64,000 nucleotides of DNA from Ruminococcaceae bacterium BL-6 (GTDB lineage Bacteria; Bacillota; Clostridia; Oscillospirales; Acutalibacteraceae). The stretch covers positions 1 to 64,000 of the forward strand of contig LR778135.1 of assembly GCA_902810075.1 (NCBI GenBank). The letters are read 5' to 3'. A program made the translations under genes and the position numbers. This document shows positions 11,509 through 19,474 of this stretch, in pieces (positions within the stretch are counted from its first letter, which is position 1; each line of letters begins with the position of its first letter). The notes under the pieces are model-generated. The model did no database searches. It saw only the letters and a list, made by a program, of their open reading frames with translations, and was not told the DNA's origin.

Positions 11509-13053
11509 TTATTCTGCGTGTTCTTTCGGAATGTCCGGATAGGTTTCTCCGTTGTAGTACTTGTGCGTGGTATGCTTGTTGACGGTTTTGGTCAGCAAAA
11601 TCGCGAACACTGCATAGATCGCCAATTGGAAAAGCAGGGTCCCCAGCGATTCCACAGCGAAGATATCCATCGGATTTTCGCCCGTCAGCAGGTTCTTGGT
11701 GTTCCAGATCAGCATGACGACGCAGACGACGGGGATGATGAACTTCACCAGATAATTCCACCATTTTCCGATATGGATGTCGTTTTCGGGAATGTTGATG
11801 AATTTCGTCCTCATATTTTCAGCGCCGTTTTTCGTGATCGCGAAGCAGGTGAACAGGATCCCCAGGACAAGAAACGTGCCCGAGACAAAGTCCTGATTTT
11901 CCAGGAATTTGATGTTCAGCGCGGAAGGAAGGCCCCAGACCAGGAAGAGGCAGCAGATCAGCGCGCAGGCTTTCTTTCTGGACCATCCGGCGTCGATGAA
12001 CGGAAGCGAGCCGACCAGAAAGTGCCCTAAGTTGGAGAGAAGCCCGGAAATAAACAGGACGATGAAGAAGATGACGGCGATCAATTTGCCGCCGGGCATT
12101 TTATCGAAGATTCCCGCCAGGGAAATGAAGGTGAGCCCGTTGTTGCCGGAATTGCAGATATTCATGGCCTGATCGACCGGGAACATGGAAAACAGCACCG
12201 GCAGAATCGCCATCCCGGCCATAATGGAGGTGGCGTTGTCGGAAAAGCCCTGAATAAAGCTGTTCAGCGCTAGGTCGGATTTTGCGTGCATGGATACCCC
12301 GTAGGAAATCACGAGGCCCCAGCCCACGCCGACCGACCACAGGATTTGCACCAGCGCCTTGATCCAGGTCTGGCTGTTGAATAAGTACTCCGGCTCGATT
12401 TTAAACAGGTAATCCAGCCCGATCACGGCGTTTGGGAGGGTGACCGCCCTGATGATCAGAATGAGAAGAAGCACCAGGGACAGCGGAACACAGAATTTCT
12501 GGACTTTTTCGATGCTTTTGCCCACGCCTCCCGCGCAGATAAAGGCGGTCAGCACCGCCGCGAAAACGAAGCATCCCACCGTAAGCCAGCTGTTGTTTGA
12601 AACGTTGTCGAACAGGGCGGCTTTGTCGGAGAAGGTGTACAGCTTCTGCGTGACCGACAATATGACGTATCTCAGAATCCAGGCCATGACGACGGTGTAA
12701 TAAGAGCCGATTCCGACGACGGTCAGGGTCATAAAGATCCCCATTCCGGTAAATTTTTTACCGACAAAGTCCTTGAACGCACCGGGGACGCCGTGCCTGG
12801 TGGAGCGCCCGATGATCATTTCCGCGATGGACAGGGGAACGGCTACCAGCATCAGCATCACCGTCCATGCCAATATGAACGCTCCGCCGCCGTTCAGGGC
12901 CACCTCACGGGGGAACCTCCATATGTTTCCCGTACCCATGGCCAGCCCGACCAGAGTCGCAATCACCCCCCATCTTGAAGTAAAACCTTTTTTCCCTTCG
13001 CCTTGATGGTCGCTCATAACTTGTTGGTTGCTCGCAGCCTGATGATCGCTCAT
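11509..13053 (-). CDS. Sodium-dependent NSS family amino-acid transporter
   Basis: 514-residue neurotransmitter:sodium symporter. Typical first helix with GLAMGTGNIWRFPREVALNGGGAF (read in pieces GLAMGTGNIWRFP and GGGAF), and about 11-12 membrane helices. Members import amino acids with sodium; substrate here is unknown, possibly a product of the neighbouring peptidases. Start ATG follows AAGGAGG. The N-terminus carries MSDHQ twice, 13 residues apart, and the second could be an alternative start. Followed by the MetS-like subunit. Confidence 0.93.
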   Translation of the reverse strand: MSDHQAASNQQVMSDHQGEGKKGFTSRWGVIATLVGLAMGTGNIWRFPREVALNGGGAFILAWTVMLMLVAVPLSIAEMIIGRSTRHGVPGAFKDFVGKKFTGMGIFMTLTVVGIGSYYTVVMAWILRYVILSVTQKLYTFSDKAALFDNVSNNSWLTVGCFVFAAVLTAFICAGGVGKSIEKVQKFCVPLSLVLLLILIIRAVTLPNAVIGLDYLFKIEPEYLFNSQTWIKALVQILWSVGVGWGLVISYGVSMHAKSDLALNSFIQGFSDNATSIMAGMAILPVLFSMFPVDQAMNICNSGNNGLTFISLAGIFDKMPGGKLIAVIFFIVLFISGLLSNLGHFLVGSLPFIDAGWSRKKACALICCLFLVWGLPSALNIKFLENQDFVSGTFLVLGILFTCFAITKNGAENMRTKFINIPENDIHIGKWWNYLVKFIIPVVCVVMLIWNTKNLLTGENPMDIFAVESLGTLLFQLAIYAVFAILLTKTVNKHTTHKYYNGETYPDIPKEHAE

Positions 13054-13658
13054 AAATAATACCTCCTTAATATGTAACGATTAAGCTTACAAAAAGTCGC
13101 TATGAACGGGGGTCCAAAACTTCAGAATCATCCTGTGATTTGCCGATAAAAAGGGGAAAGCGCGCTTTGCCGTCCCTTTTGTTTCGATCCCTCGCGCGCC
13201 GCTGGCGAAACCGTAAGAGCCGGGCCGGCTCGGATCATCTCCCTTTTCGTTTTTCAACGGGTCCATTCCGGACAGTATCGGGAAGCCGGAATGATTGATG
13301 GTACCTCCTTCCTGTTTCAAAGTTCACAGCGGACAGTTTTTGCAGGGATAACCTTTTCCGTAATCTATATTTACGGTTATTTGGAAATTATGTCTCTTTT
13401 GCCTGACGCCGGGTGCCTTTCAAATATTTTCTTTTTCAGAAGGATGCTTTCCAAAATGCTCCGGCCCCGGCATTTCGTGTCAAGAGCCGGGCCGGCGAAG
13501 AGCGGCGGATGTAATGGAAAGCAAAAACTGACACCGTATGAAAAAACGATGCCAGTTTCTGTGATTCGACGCAATTCTACGATATTTTGTCCTTGTCTGC
13601 TGTGTTGGGTTTCGTTTCTTTCCCGGAAAAACGATTCGGAGGAATGGGAAATGTATGT
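13054..13658. other. 605-base intergenic region, no convincing gene
   Basis: Lies between the NSS transporter and the M24 peptidase, both on the minus strand. It holds the peptidase terminator (13525-13558), a dyad CCGTAA-N7-TTACGG at 13358-13376, and a 15-mer AAGAGCCGGGCCGGC at about 13214 and again at about 13481. A reading frame at 13087-13320 would start with TTG and has no ribosome site; I do not call it. Confidence 0.6.
13525..13558 (-). terminator. Terminator of the amidohydrolase-peptidase unit
   Basis: On the minus strand, 12-bp arms AAACTGGCATCG / CGGTGTCAGTTT with two G-U pairs, followed by TTTTTG. About 100 bases beyond the M24 peptidase stop. Confidence 0.6.
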
Positions 13659-14747
13659 TTAAAGCTCGATCAGGTCGTGCGTGAACCGGACCATGTTTTC
13701 GCAACCGTCTTCTGTCACCAGAAGCTGGTCTTCAATGCGCACGCCGCCCCATCCGGGGATGTAGATGCCGGGTTCGATGGTCCTCACGTTTCCGGCCTGG
13801 AGCACATCCGGGGATGTCTCCGTCAGCATGGGCATCTCGTGGACGAACAGGCCGATTCCATGGCCGATGTTCGTGTACTGGTATCCGAAATATTCGGTGT
13901 TCCGGATGGCTTTCAGGGATTCGAGATAGATGTCGCGGCACGGGACGCCCGCTTTGGTGATTGCCAGGCAGTCCTCCACCATTTTCTTTTCCAGCCCGTA
14001 AACCTCGCGCTGCTTTGCCGTGGCTTTCCCGATGACGACCGTGCGGGTCATGTCGGAAAGATAGCCGTTTACCTGGCAGCCGAAATCCATCAGCACGAAA
14101 TCGCCGTATTCAATGGCTTTCGATGAGGGGATGCCGTGCAGCAGCGAGGTGCGCGCGCCGGAAATCAGAATGTTTCCGTAGGGCATGGTGTCGGAGCCCT
14201 CCTGTACCATGTAGAGGGACAGCTTTGCGGCCAGTTCCTTTTCCGTCACGCCGACGCGGATCTCCGGCAGAAGGCGGTCCAGCGCGCGGCAGGAAATTTC
14301 GCACGCGGCGCGGTGCCAGGCGATCTCCTGAGGAGTCTTGATGGTGCGCAGGTTATCGATCACGCCGGATACCGGCACGAGCTCCACTCCGGCGTGCTGT
14401 TGCAGGCCCTGGAAGGTCTCGTAAGAGACCGAATCCGATTCAAAAGCCACCTGCTTCAGGCCTTCGCGCCTGGCAAGCTCCCCGATCGCATCCCCGACCG
14501 TCAGGCCCGCGATCCCCGGCTTGCGCCAAATGGTGACCTCATAGTCCGGGCATTCGATCGACGCCTGCTCGCTGAAGCGCGGATCCGTAATAAAAAATTT
14601 TTTTCCGCTTCTGGTCAGCAGCAGGAAGCTGCTGTCCCCGGTATAGTCGCTGATAAAGCGCACGTTCACTTCTTTGGATACAAAGAACGCATCCAGTTTT
14701 TCTTTTTCCAGGTAAGCGAGAAGCTTTTCTTCGTTTCTTTTGCTCAT
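13659..14747 (-). CDS. M24B Xaa-Pro peptidase
   Basis: 362 residues. N-terminal creatinase-like domain (1-130) and C-terminal pita-bread metallopeptidase with all five metal ligands visible: D221, D232, H296 (in IGHGIGL), E325 (TIEPGIYIPG) and E339. Such enzymes cut before proline from dipeptides (prolidase) or the N-terminus of peptides. It follows the prolidase-like amidohydrolase by 29 bases, and its products would feed the hydroxyproline/proline pathway next door; hydroxyproline peptides as substrate are inference. Confidence 0.93.
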   Translation of the reverse strand: MSKRNEEKLLAYLEKEKLDAFFVSKEVNVRFISDYTGDSSFLLLTRSGKKFFITDPRFSEQASIECPDYEVTIWRKPGIAGLTVGDAIGELARREGLKQVAFESDSVSYETFQGLQQHAGVELVPVSGVIDNLRTIKTPQEIAWHRAACEISCRALDRLLPEIRVGVTEKELAAKLSLYMVQEGSDTMPYGNILISGARTSLLHGIPSSKAIEYGDFVLMDFGCQVNGYLSDMTRTVVIGKATAKQREVYGLEKKMVEDCLAITKAGVPCRDIYLESLKAIRNTEYFGYQYTNIGHGIGLFVHEMPMLTETSPDVLQAGNVRTIEPGIYIPGWGGVRIEDQLLVTEDGCENMVRFTHDLIEL

Positions 14748-14776
14748 GGTTTGCGATGCTCCCTTTCAAAAACGTG

Positions 14777-15976
14777 TTAATTTCCTCTGACCTTTTTGCC
14801 GCCCAGATAAACGGAGAGAACCTGATCCAGCGCATGGATGTCCTTCGCCGCGTTTCCCCGGACGACCAACAGATCCGCCTGAAGGCCGGGGCGCAGCGTG
14901 CCGGTCACCTCCTCCAGCCCCAGAACCCTTGCGGGATTTCCGGTTGCCGTGGCGATTGCCTGAAGCGGGGTGATGCCGAACTTCACCATATAGGCGAGCT
15001 CCTGATGGATGGGAAGCGGCGGCGCTTGGTAAAGCACCATGTCGCTGCCCGCCAGGACCGTGACGCCCGTATCGTACAGCTTCTTAAAGTTGTCCCGGTA
15101 CGCTTCGGCCGCCGGTTTGAAGAACGCCTGGTCTTTTACGGCGCGGGCGGAAATCGGGTTCGACAGGTCCCCGCCCTCGTCAAGGATGCGCTTGGTGTAC
15201 TCGTAAAGGTAGATGTAAGCCGTCATCGTCGGGGTCCAGGCCTGATGGTTTTTCGCCATCTGTTCGGCCTGGGGGGGCGTCAGGAACGTCCCGTGCTCGA
15301 TGGTGTCGAAGCCCGCGTCGATACACATCTGAATGGCGGGCTGTGTGCCGGCGTGCACGGCGGTTTTGACTCCCCGGCGGTGGCATTCGTCCACCGCCGC
15401 ATCCAGCTCTTCCCGGGTGAATTCCGGAAGATCCTCGCGGTTGCTGGTGAGGATCTTGATCCAGTCGGCTCCATCCCGAAGCTGGCGGCGAATCTCCCTG
15501 CGGATCGGCCATGGCCCGTCTATTTCTTCGATGCCGTCCTGATGTCCGTGGCCGCCCGTCATGCAGATGCCCGCGTCGGCGTGGATGATTCTGGGGACCT
15601 CTATGTAGCCCTTCTCCCCCGCCAAACGCATCCGTTTGCACAGATTGTGCGGGGAGGAAAGATCCCTTACCGTGGTGATCCCGAGATCGAGCGCGTATTT
15701 CGCCTGCTGAAAGGCATAGTAGGCGACCATATAATCGTCGTATTCGGCGATGTCGGGCTGGCTGTAATAATACCCGAAGTGCACATGCATGTCGAACAGC
15801 CCGGGCAGGATCGTCGCATCCCCGTAGTCCCGGGCCTCCTCATCCGGGTGCTGTTTCAAGATTGTCCCGCAGGGGCCTGCATCCAGGATCTTCCCGTTTG
15901 AGCCGATCAAGACGGCGCCCTGCTCCAGCACGGTCTTTCCATCCCCCGGAATCAAACGGTCTGCTTTTAAAATCAC
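14777..15976 (-). CDS. Prolidase-like metal-dependent amidohydrolase
   Basis: 399 residues from a GTG start at 15976, chosen because GGAAGAGG precedes it; the frame stays open further upstream without a ribosome site. Binuclear amidohydrolase ligands are visible: H64 and H66 (MHVHFG), K174 (DWIKILTSN, likely carboxylated), H208, H228 and D312 (AGSDM). It fits the Met-dependent hydrolase A group (imidazolonepropionase/prolidase-like), some of which hydrolyse Xaa-Pro dipeptides. Same operon as the M24 peptidase. Confidence 0.88.
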   Translation of the reverse strand: MILKADRLIPGDGKTVLEQGAVLIGSNGKILDAGPCGTILKQHPDEEARDYGDATILPGLFDMHVHFGYYYSQPDIAEYDDYMVAYYAFQQAKYALDLGITTVRDLSSPHNLCKRMRLAGEKGYIEVPRIIHADAGICMTGGHGHQDGIEEIDGPWPIRREIRRQLRDGADWIKILTSNREDLPEFTREELDAAVDECHRRGVKTAVHAGTQPAIQMCIDAGFDTIEHGTFLTPPQAEQMAKNHQAWTPTMTAYIYLYEYTKRILDEGGDLSNPISARAVKDQAFFKPAAEAYRDNFKKLYDTGVTVLAGSDMVLYQAPPLPIHQELAYMVKFGITPLQAIATATGNPARVLGLEEVTGTLRPGLQADLLVVRGNAAKDIHALDQVLSVYLGGKKVRGN

Positions 15977-16122
15977 GATTTCCTCTTCCTTTCTAAAAGG
16001 TTTCCGCCATGCTCCGGAATTTCCGGATCGAAAGCTCCCTGCCGGAGCCGGACTGGCCGATATTTTTAGACAAAAACCGGCTTTTATCAGCCGACATTTC
16101 ATATATATGAATTTATAAGATA

Positions 16123-16151
16123 ATAATATCATCTGCACAAAATATTGTCAA
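16123..16151 (-). promoter_or_regulatory. Sigma-A promoter of amidohydrolase-M24 operon
   Basis: Consensus -35 TTGACA (16146-16151), 17-bp spacer, -10 TATTAT (16123-16128), reading towards the amidohydrolase start about 145 bases away. Confidence 0.8.
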
Positions 16152-16160
16152 CGGAAAAGC

Positions 16161-16172
16161 TGTTGTACAACA
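16161..16172. promoter_or_regulatory. Palindromic operator candidate TGTTGTACAACA
   Basis: Perfect 12-bp palindrome ending 10 bases upstream of the -35 box of the amidohydrolase operon. The form (TTGT-ACAA core) is like sites bound by GntR-family regulators, but no such regulator is in the window. Confidence 0.45.
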
Positions 16173-16179
16173 AAATTTA

Positions 16180-16211
16180 CAACAATTCCACTTGTGAATG
16201 CGGGCCCCCGG
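16180..16211 (+). repeat. Interspersed palindromic repeat, partial copy
   Basis: Matches the first half of the copy at 25114-25190 (CAATTCCaCTtGTGAATGCGGGCC). The hairpin half is missing; the pruA terminator begins right after it. Confidence 0.55.
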
Positions 16212-16219
16212 ATAAAAAA

Positions 16220-16249
16220 GAAGCCATCCCGATGAAACAGGATGGCTTC
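16220..16249 (-). terminator. Terminator of hypE-hypD-thrE-pruA unit
   Basis: 10-bp perfect stem GAAGCCATCC / GGATGGCTTC with a TTTTTTA tail on the minus strand, 33 bases after the pruA stop. Confidence 0.88.
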
Positions 16250-16281
16250 TCTGTCAGATATTTTCGGTTGTTTCGTCCGGG

Positions 16282-17910
16282 TCAGGCTTCATCCATGAAA
16301 GGATATGTAATGTCTTCCGCGGGGACGAAGGTCTCTTTAATAACGCGCGGGCTGATCCAGCGGTACATGTTCACAAGGCTGCCGGCCTTGTCGTTTGTGC
16401 CGGAAGCTCTGGCGCCGCCGAAGGGCTGCTGGTTGATGACCGCGCCCGTAGGCTTGTCGTTGATGTAGAAGTTGCCCGCCGCATTGCTCAGCGCGTCTTC
16501 CATATGCGCGATCACCTGGCGGTCCTGCGCGAAGATCGCGCCGGTCAGGGCGTACGGGGTGGCCTTGTCGCAGATATCCAGCGTCTCTTCGAACTCTTCA
16601 TCCGGATAGACGTAAACGGACAGGACGGGCCCGAAGATCTCTTCCTTCATGGTCTTGAAGTCCGGTTTCTTGGCCTGGATCACCGTGGGATAAATGAACC
16701 AGCCCTTGGAATCGTCATAGCCGCCGCACAGCACATCCGCGTCGGGGGACTTCTTTGCGTAGTCGATGTAGCCCTTGATCGTGGAGAACGCGGCCCCGTC
16801 GATCACGGCGCCCATAAAGTTGCGGAAATCCTGAACATCCCCAACCTTCAGCTTGGAAATTTCCGACAGAAGGCCTTCCTTCACCTTCGGCCAAAGGCTC
16901 GCGGGGATAAAGGCGCGGGATGCAGCCGAGCATTTCTGGCCCTGATACTCGAAGGCGCCGCGCGCCAGAGCGCTCACCAGCGGGGCAACCTGGGCGGATG
17001 GATGCGCAAACACGAAATCCTTGCCGCCGGTTTCGCCGACCAAACGGGGATAGTTGGCGTAAGAGGCGAGATTCTGGCCGACCAGGGACCAGACGCTGCG
17101 GAATACCGCGGTGGAGCCGGTAAAATGGAAGCCGGCCAGCCTGGGATCCGTCAGGACATATTTGCTGGCGTCGGAGCCGCGGCAGGGCACGAAGTTGATG
17201 ACTCCGTCGGGCAGCCCGGCCTCTTTCAGAACCTGATAGAAATAGTAGTTGGAGAGAACGGCGGTGGAAGCCGGCTTCCAGACCACCGTATTCCCCGCGA
17301 TGGCCGGGGCGGTGCCCAGGTTGCCGCCGATGGAAGTGAAGTTGAACGGGGTGATGGCCGTGACGAATCCATCCAGAGGCCGGTATTCGGTACGGTTCCA
17401 TATCCCCTTGGTGTTGTTGGGCTGCTCGCTGTAGATCTGCTGGGTGAAATACACGTTGAACCGCAGGAAGTCAGCCAGCTCGCAGGCGGAGTCGATTTCG
17501 GCCTGATAGGCCGTTTTGCTCTGCCCCAGCATGGTGGCGGCGTTGACGCGGTCGCGCCACGGCCCGGTGAGCAGCTCGGCCGCCTTCATGAAGATGGAAG
17601 CCCGCTGTTCCCACGGCATGGACGCCCAGGCTTTCTTCGCCTGCGTGGCCGCCTCGATCGCTTGCTTCAGCTCTTTTTCTCCCGCGCGGTGGAACGTCGC
17701 CAGCACATGATGGTGGTCATGGGGCATGACGCAGTCTTCCGTGTCGTCGGTAAAAATCTCTTTTCCGCCGATGATCACCGGAATTTCCAGTTTGGTCTGG
17801 GACTGGCGGGCCAGCTCCGCTTTCAGGGAAGCGCGTTCGGCGCTTCCGGGCAGATAGGAATGGACGGGTTCGTTTTGGGGCATTTGCAGCTTAAAATACG
17901 CGTTGTTCAT
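16282..17910 (-). CDS. pruA: Delta-1-pyrroline-5-carboxylate dehydrogenase
   Basis: NAD(P)-dependent oxidation of glutamate-gamma-semialdehyde (open form of P5C) to glutamate. 542 residues, the length of the stand-alone P5CDH class resembling ALDH4A1. Visible: FVTAITPFNFTSIGG, NTVVWKPA, FTGST, catalytic base E293 in VGETGGKD and nucleophile C327 in GQKCSAASR, then EEIFGPVLSVYVY. Last gene of the hyp unit, ahead of a terminator. With HypD upstream making P5C, it gives a route from hydroxyproline to glutamate. Confidence 0.95.
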   Translation of the reverse strand: MNNAYFKLQMPQNEPVHSYLPGSAERASLKAELARQSQTKLEIPVIIGGKEIFTDDTEDCVMPHDHHHVLATFHRAGEKELKQAIEAATQAKKAWASMPWEQRASIFMKAAELLTGPWRDRVNAATMLGQSKTAYQAEIDSACELADFLRFNVYFTQQIYSEQPNNTKGIWNRTEYRPLDGFVTAITPFNFTSIGGNLGTAPAIAGNTVVWKPASTAVLSNYYFYQVLKEAGLPDGVINFVPCRGSDASKYVLTDPRLAGFHFTGSTAVFRSVWSLVGQNLASYANYPRLVGETGGKDFVFAHPSAQVAPLVSALARGAFEYQGQKCSAASRAFIPASLWPKVKEGLLSEISKLKVGDVQDFRNFMGAVIDGAAFSTIKGYIDYAKKSPDADVLCGGYDDSKGWFIYPTVIQAKKPDFKTMKEEIFGPVLSVYVYPDEEFEETLDICDKATPYALTGAIFAQDRQVIAHMEDALSNAAGNFYINDKPTGAVINQQPFGGARASGTNDKAGSLVNMYRWISPRVIKETFVPAEDITYPFMDEA

Positions 17911-17993
17911 GTAATCTTATTCATCCTTTCAAATTTATTCTATCTAAAATAAGGAATATGATGGAAGACCGTAAGGAAATCATGCGGAGAAGT

Positions 17994-18470
17994 TTATTTT
18001 CCGTAACGCTCCCCGTTGTCCCAGACGGGCGGGGAACTTTTCCAGCCGAAGATTCGGGCGGGAATCGAGTAGGCGACGCCGATTCCAAGCGTAACGGCCA
18101 CAGCGAGCTGCAGCGTTTCGACCCCCTTTTGAAGAAAGGGCTCCTCCATCTTCATCAGGAAGTAATAAGCCGTGTAATAGATTCCGGCCCCGGGAACCAA
18201 AGGGAAAATCCCGCACAGCAGGAACAGGGTCGTCGGCGTCCGAAGACGGAACGCGATCGCCCTGGACAGCGTCGCCAGAACCATGGCCGCGAAGAAGGTC
18301 GACAGGATCATGGAGCACCCGGCCTTCAGGCTCAGCAGATAGACCAGCCAGCCGATGCCCCCGATGATGCCGCAGGCCGCATAATGGCGGCGGGGCACCC
18401 CGAACAGAATGGAAAACGAGATGGTGCCGATCACGGCCATTGCGATTTGAATCAGAAGTTCTTTTCCCAT
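17994..18470 (-). CDS. Threonine/serine exporter-like protein, ThrE_2 half
   Basis: 158 residues with about five membrane helices; GIFPLVPGAGIYYTAYYFL is the characteristic loop of the ThrE C-terminal half (YjjB type). It starts 3 bases after the ThrE_1 gene and the two would form one split transporter. Family members export threonine or serine; the substrate here is unknown. Lies between hypD and pruA. Confidence 0.85.
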   Translation of the reverse strand: MGKELLIQIAMAVIGTISFSILFGVPRRHYAACGIIGGIGWLVYLLSLKAGCSMILSTFFAAMVLATLSRAIAFRLRTPTTLFLLCGIFPLVPGAGIYYTAYYFLMKMEEPFLQKGVETLQLAVAVTLGIGVAYSIPARIFGWKSSPPVWDNGERYGK

Positions 18471-18473
18471 TTG

Positions 18474-19280
18474 TCAGAATCCGCCTCCCAGCAGCCGGCC
18501 CAGGGTCAGAACCATCCCGACGCCGATCGCGATGCAGCCTGCGGTCAGCAGCGCATCCGCCAGCCGGACCAGTCCGGACAGGTAGTCGTTTTCCAGCAGG
18601 TTGCGCACCGCGTTGGTCAAAGGAACCCCCGGCACCAGCGGGAAGATCGCACCCAGGATCATGTGGTTCAGATCGTCCCCGAAGCCCAGCCGGAACGCGA
18701 AGAGGCAAAACAGGGAGGAAACCGCGCTGCTGAGAATGGTTTCCATGATTTTCGGCAGGCTGATTCTGTGAAGAACCTTCAGCAGGAACCAGTAGAGCGC
18801 GATTCCGGCGCCGAAAGCCACCGCCGTGTCGGCCCAGGTGCCCTGAAACAGATAGCAGAAGCTGGCGGCGCCGAAGCCGGAGGCAAGAATCTGCAGACCC
18901 TCTCCGGAAGCCTTCATGGTTTTTACGCTTTGCAGCTTTTCCCGCAGCTCTTCCGGGGTGCAGCGGCCCTCCGCCACTTCCCTCGACAGCTCGTTGACCG
19001 CTTCGACCCTGCATAGCTCGGTGGGCACAAGGGGAATCCAGCGGATCTGGGTGGAATAAACGTGTCCTTCCGCAATGACGGAAGCGAAGATGCCGTTTGC
19101 GATGATAAAATCCTGAAAGCCCGTCAGCCCGAAATTCCGTGCGGCATACAGCATGGTTTCATGGGCCCGGTAGATTTCGCCGCCGTTCACCAGGATCAGT
19201 TCTCCCATTTGGATGACCAGGTCAAAAAGCTCTTTTTCCCGGTTCCAATCCGGAGCATCCAATTTGTTCGGAGCCTCCAT
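18474..19280 (-). CDS. Threonine/serine exporter-like protein, ThrE_1 half
   Basis: 268 residues. N-terminal cytoplasmic domain with LILVNGGEIYRAHETM, the ThrE/YjjP hallmark, then about five membrane helices including GAIFPLVPGVPLTNAVRNLL. The start at 19280 has GGGGA nine bases upstream; an ATG three codons earlier (19289) is possible. Paired with the ThrE_2 gene. In a hydroxyproline operon it may relieve amino-acid overload, which is inference. Confidence 0.85.
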   Translation of the reverse strand: MEAPNKLDAPDWNREKELFDLVIQMGELILVNGGEIYRAHETMLYAARNFGLTGFQDFIIANGIFASVIAEGHVYSTQIRWIPLVPTELCRVEAVNELSREVAEGRCTPEELREKLQSVKTMKASGEGLQILASGFGAASFCYLFQGTWADTAVAFGAGIALYWFLLKVLHRISLPKIMETILSSAVSSLFCLFAFRLGFGDDLNHMILGAIFPLVPGVPLTNAVRNLLENDYLSGLVRLADALLTAGCIAIGVGMVLTLGRLLGGGF

Positions 19281-19296
19281 TTTTGTCATTCCCCAG

Positions 19297-19410
19297 TCAG
19301 AAATTCTCCGCGCTCAGTGCACGCTTTCGGCACGTGGATGAATCCGCCGCAGCGCCCTCAATGATTCCTCTGACCGTGGCTCCCCCCATGCTGCCCTCGC
19401 CGGGGAAGCC
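19297..19410 (-). pseudogene. Relic of pyrroline-5-carboxylate reductase (proC) N-terminus
   Basis: The minus strand encodes GFPGEGSMGGATVRGIIEG before ending at a stop (19297-19299). This aligns with the start of ProC, whose Rossmann motif reads like GFIGxGNMGGAxxRGIIEG. Only about 19 recognisable residues remain, followed by 18 others; no start codon, no rest of the enzyme. ProC reduces the P5C made by HypD and is a usual neighbour of hypD, which supports the reading. It rests on a short match. Confidence 0.5.
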
Positions 19411-19430
19411 GGGCGCGCGCCCGGCTTCCC
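19403..19430 (+). terminator. 28-nt perfect palindrome with T tail
   Basis: Arms GGGAAGCCGGGCGC / GCGCCCGGCTTCCC with no loop bases left over, followed by TTTTT on the plus strand only. A weaker outer inverted repeat TCCTCTGAC / GTCAGAGGA (about 19364 and 19444) encloses it. On the minus strand, the sense of the hyp unit, there is no T tail, so it may be a stability or processing hairpin between hypD and thrE rather than a terminator. Confidence 0.5.
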
Positions 19431-19474
19431 TTTTTGCCGGCCCTGTCAGAGGAGTGCTCGTGCAGTCTGTATTT

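Noticed and set aside
13087..13320. 77-codon minus-strand reading frame upstream of the NSS transporter
   Set aside because: Starts with TTG, no ribosome site in the right place, composition unlike neighbouring proteins, no recognisable motif.
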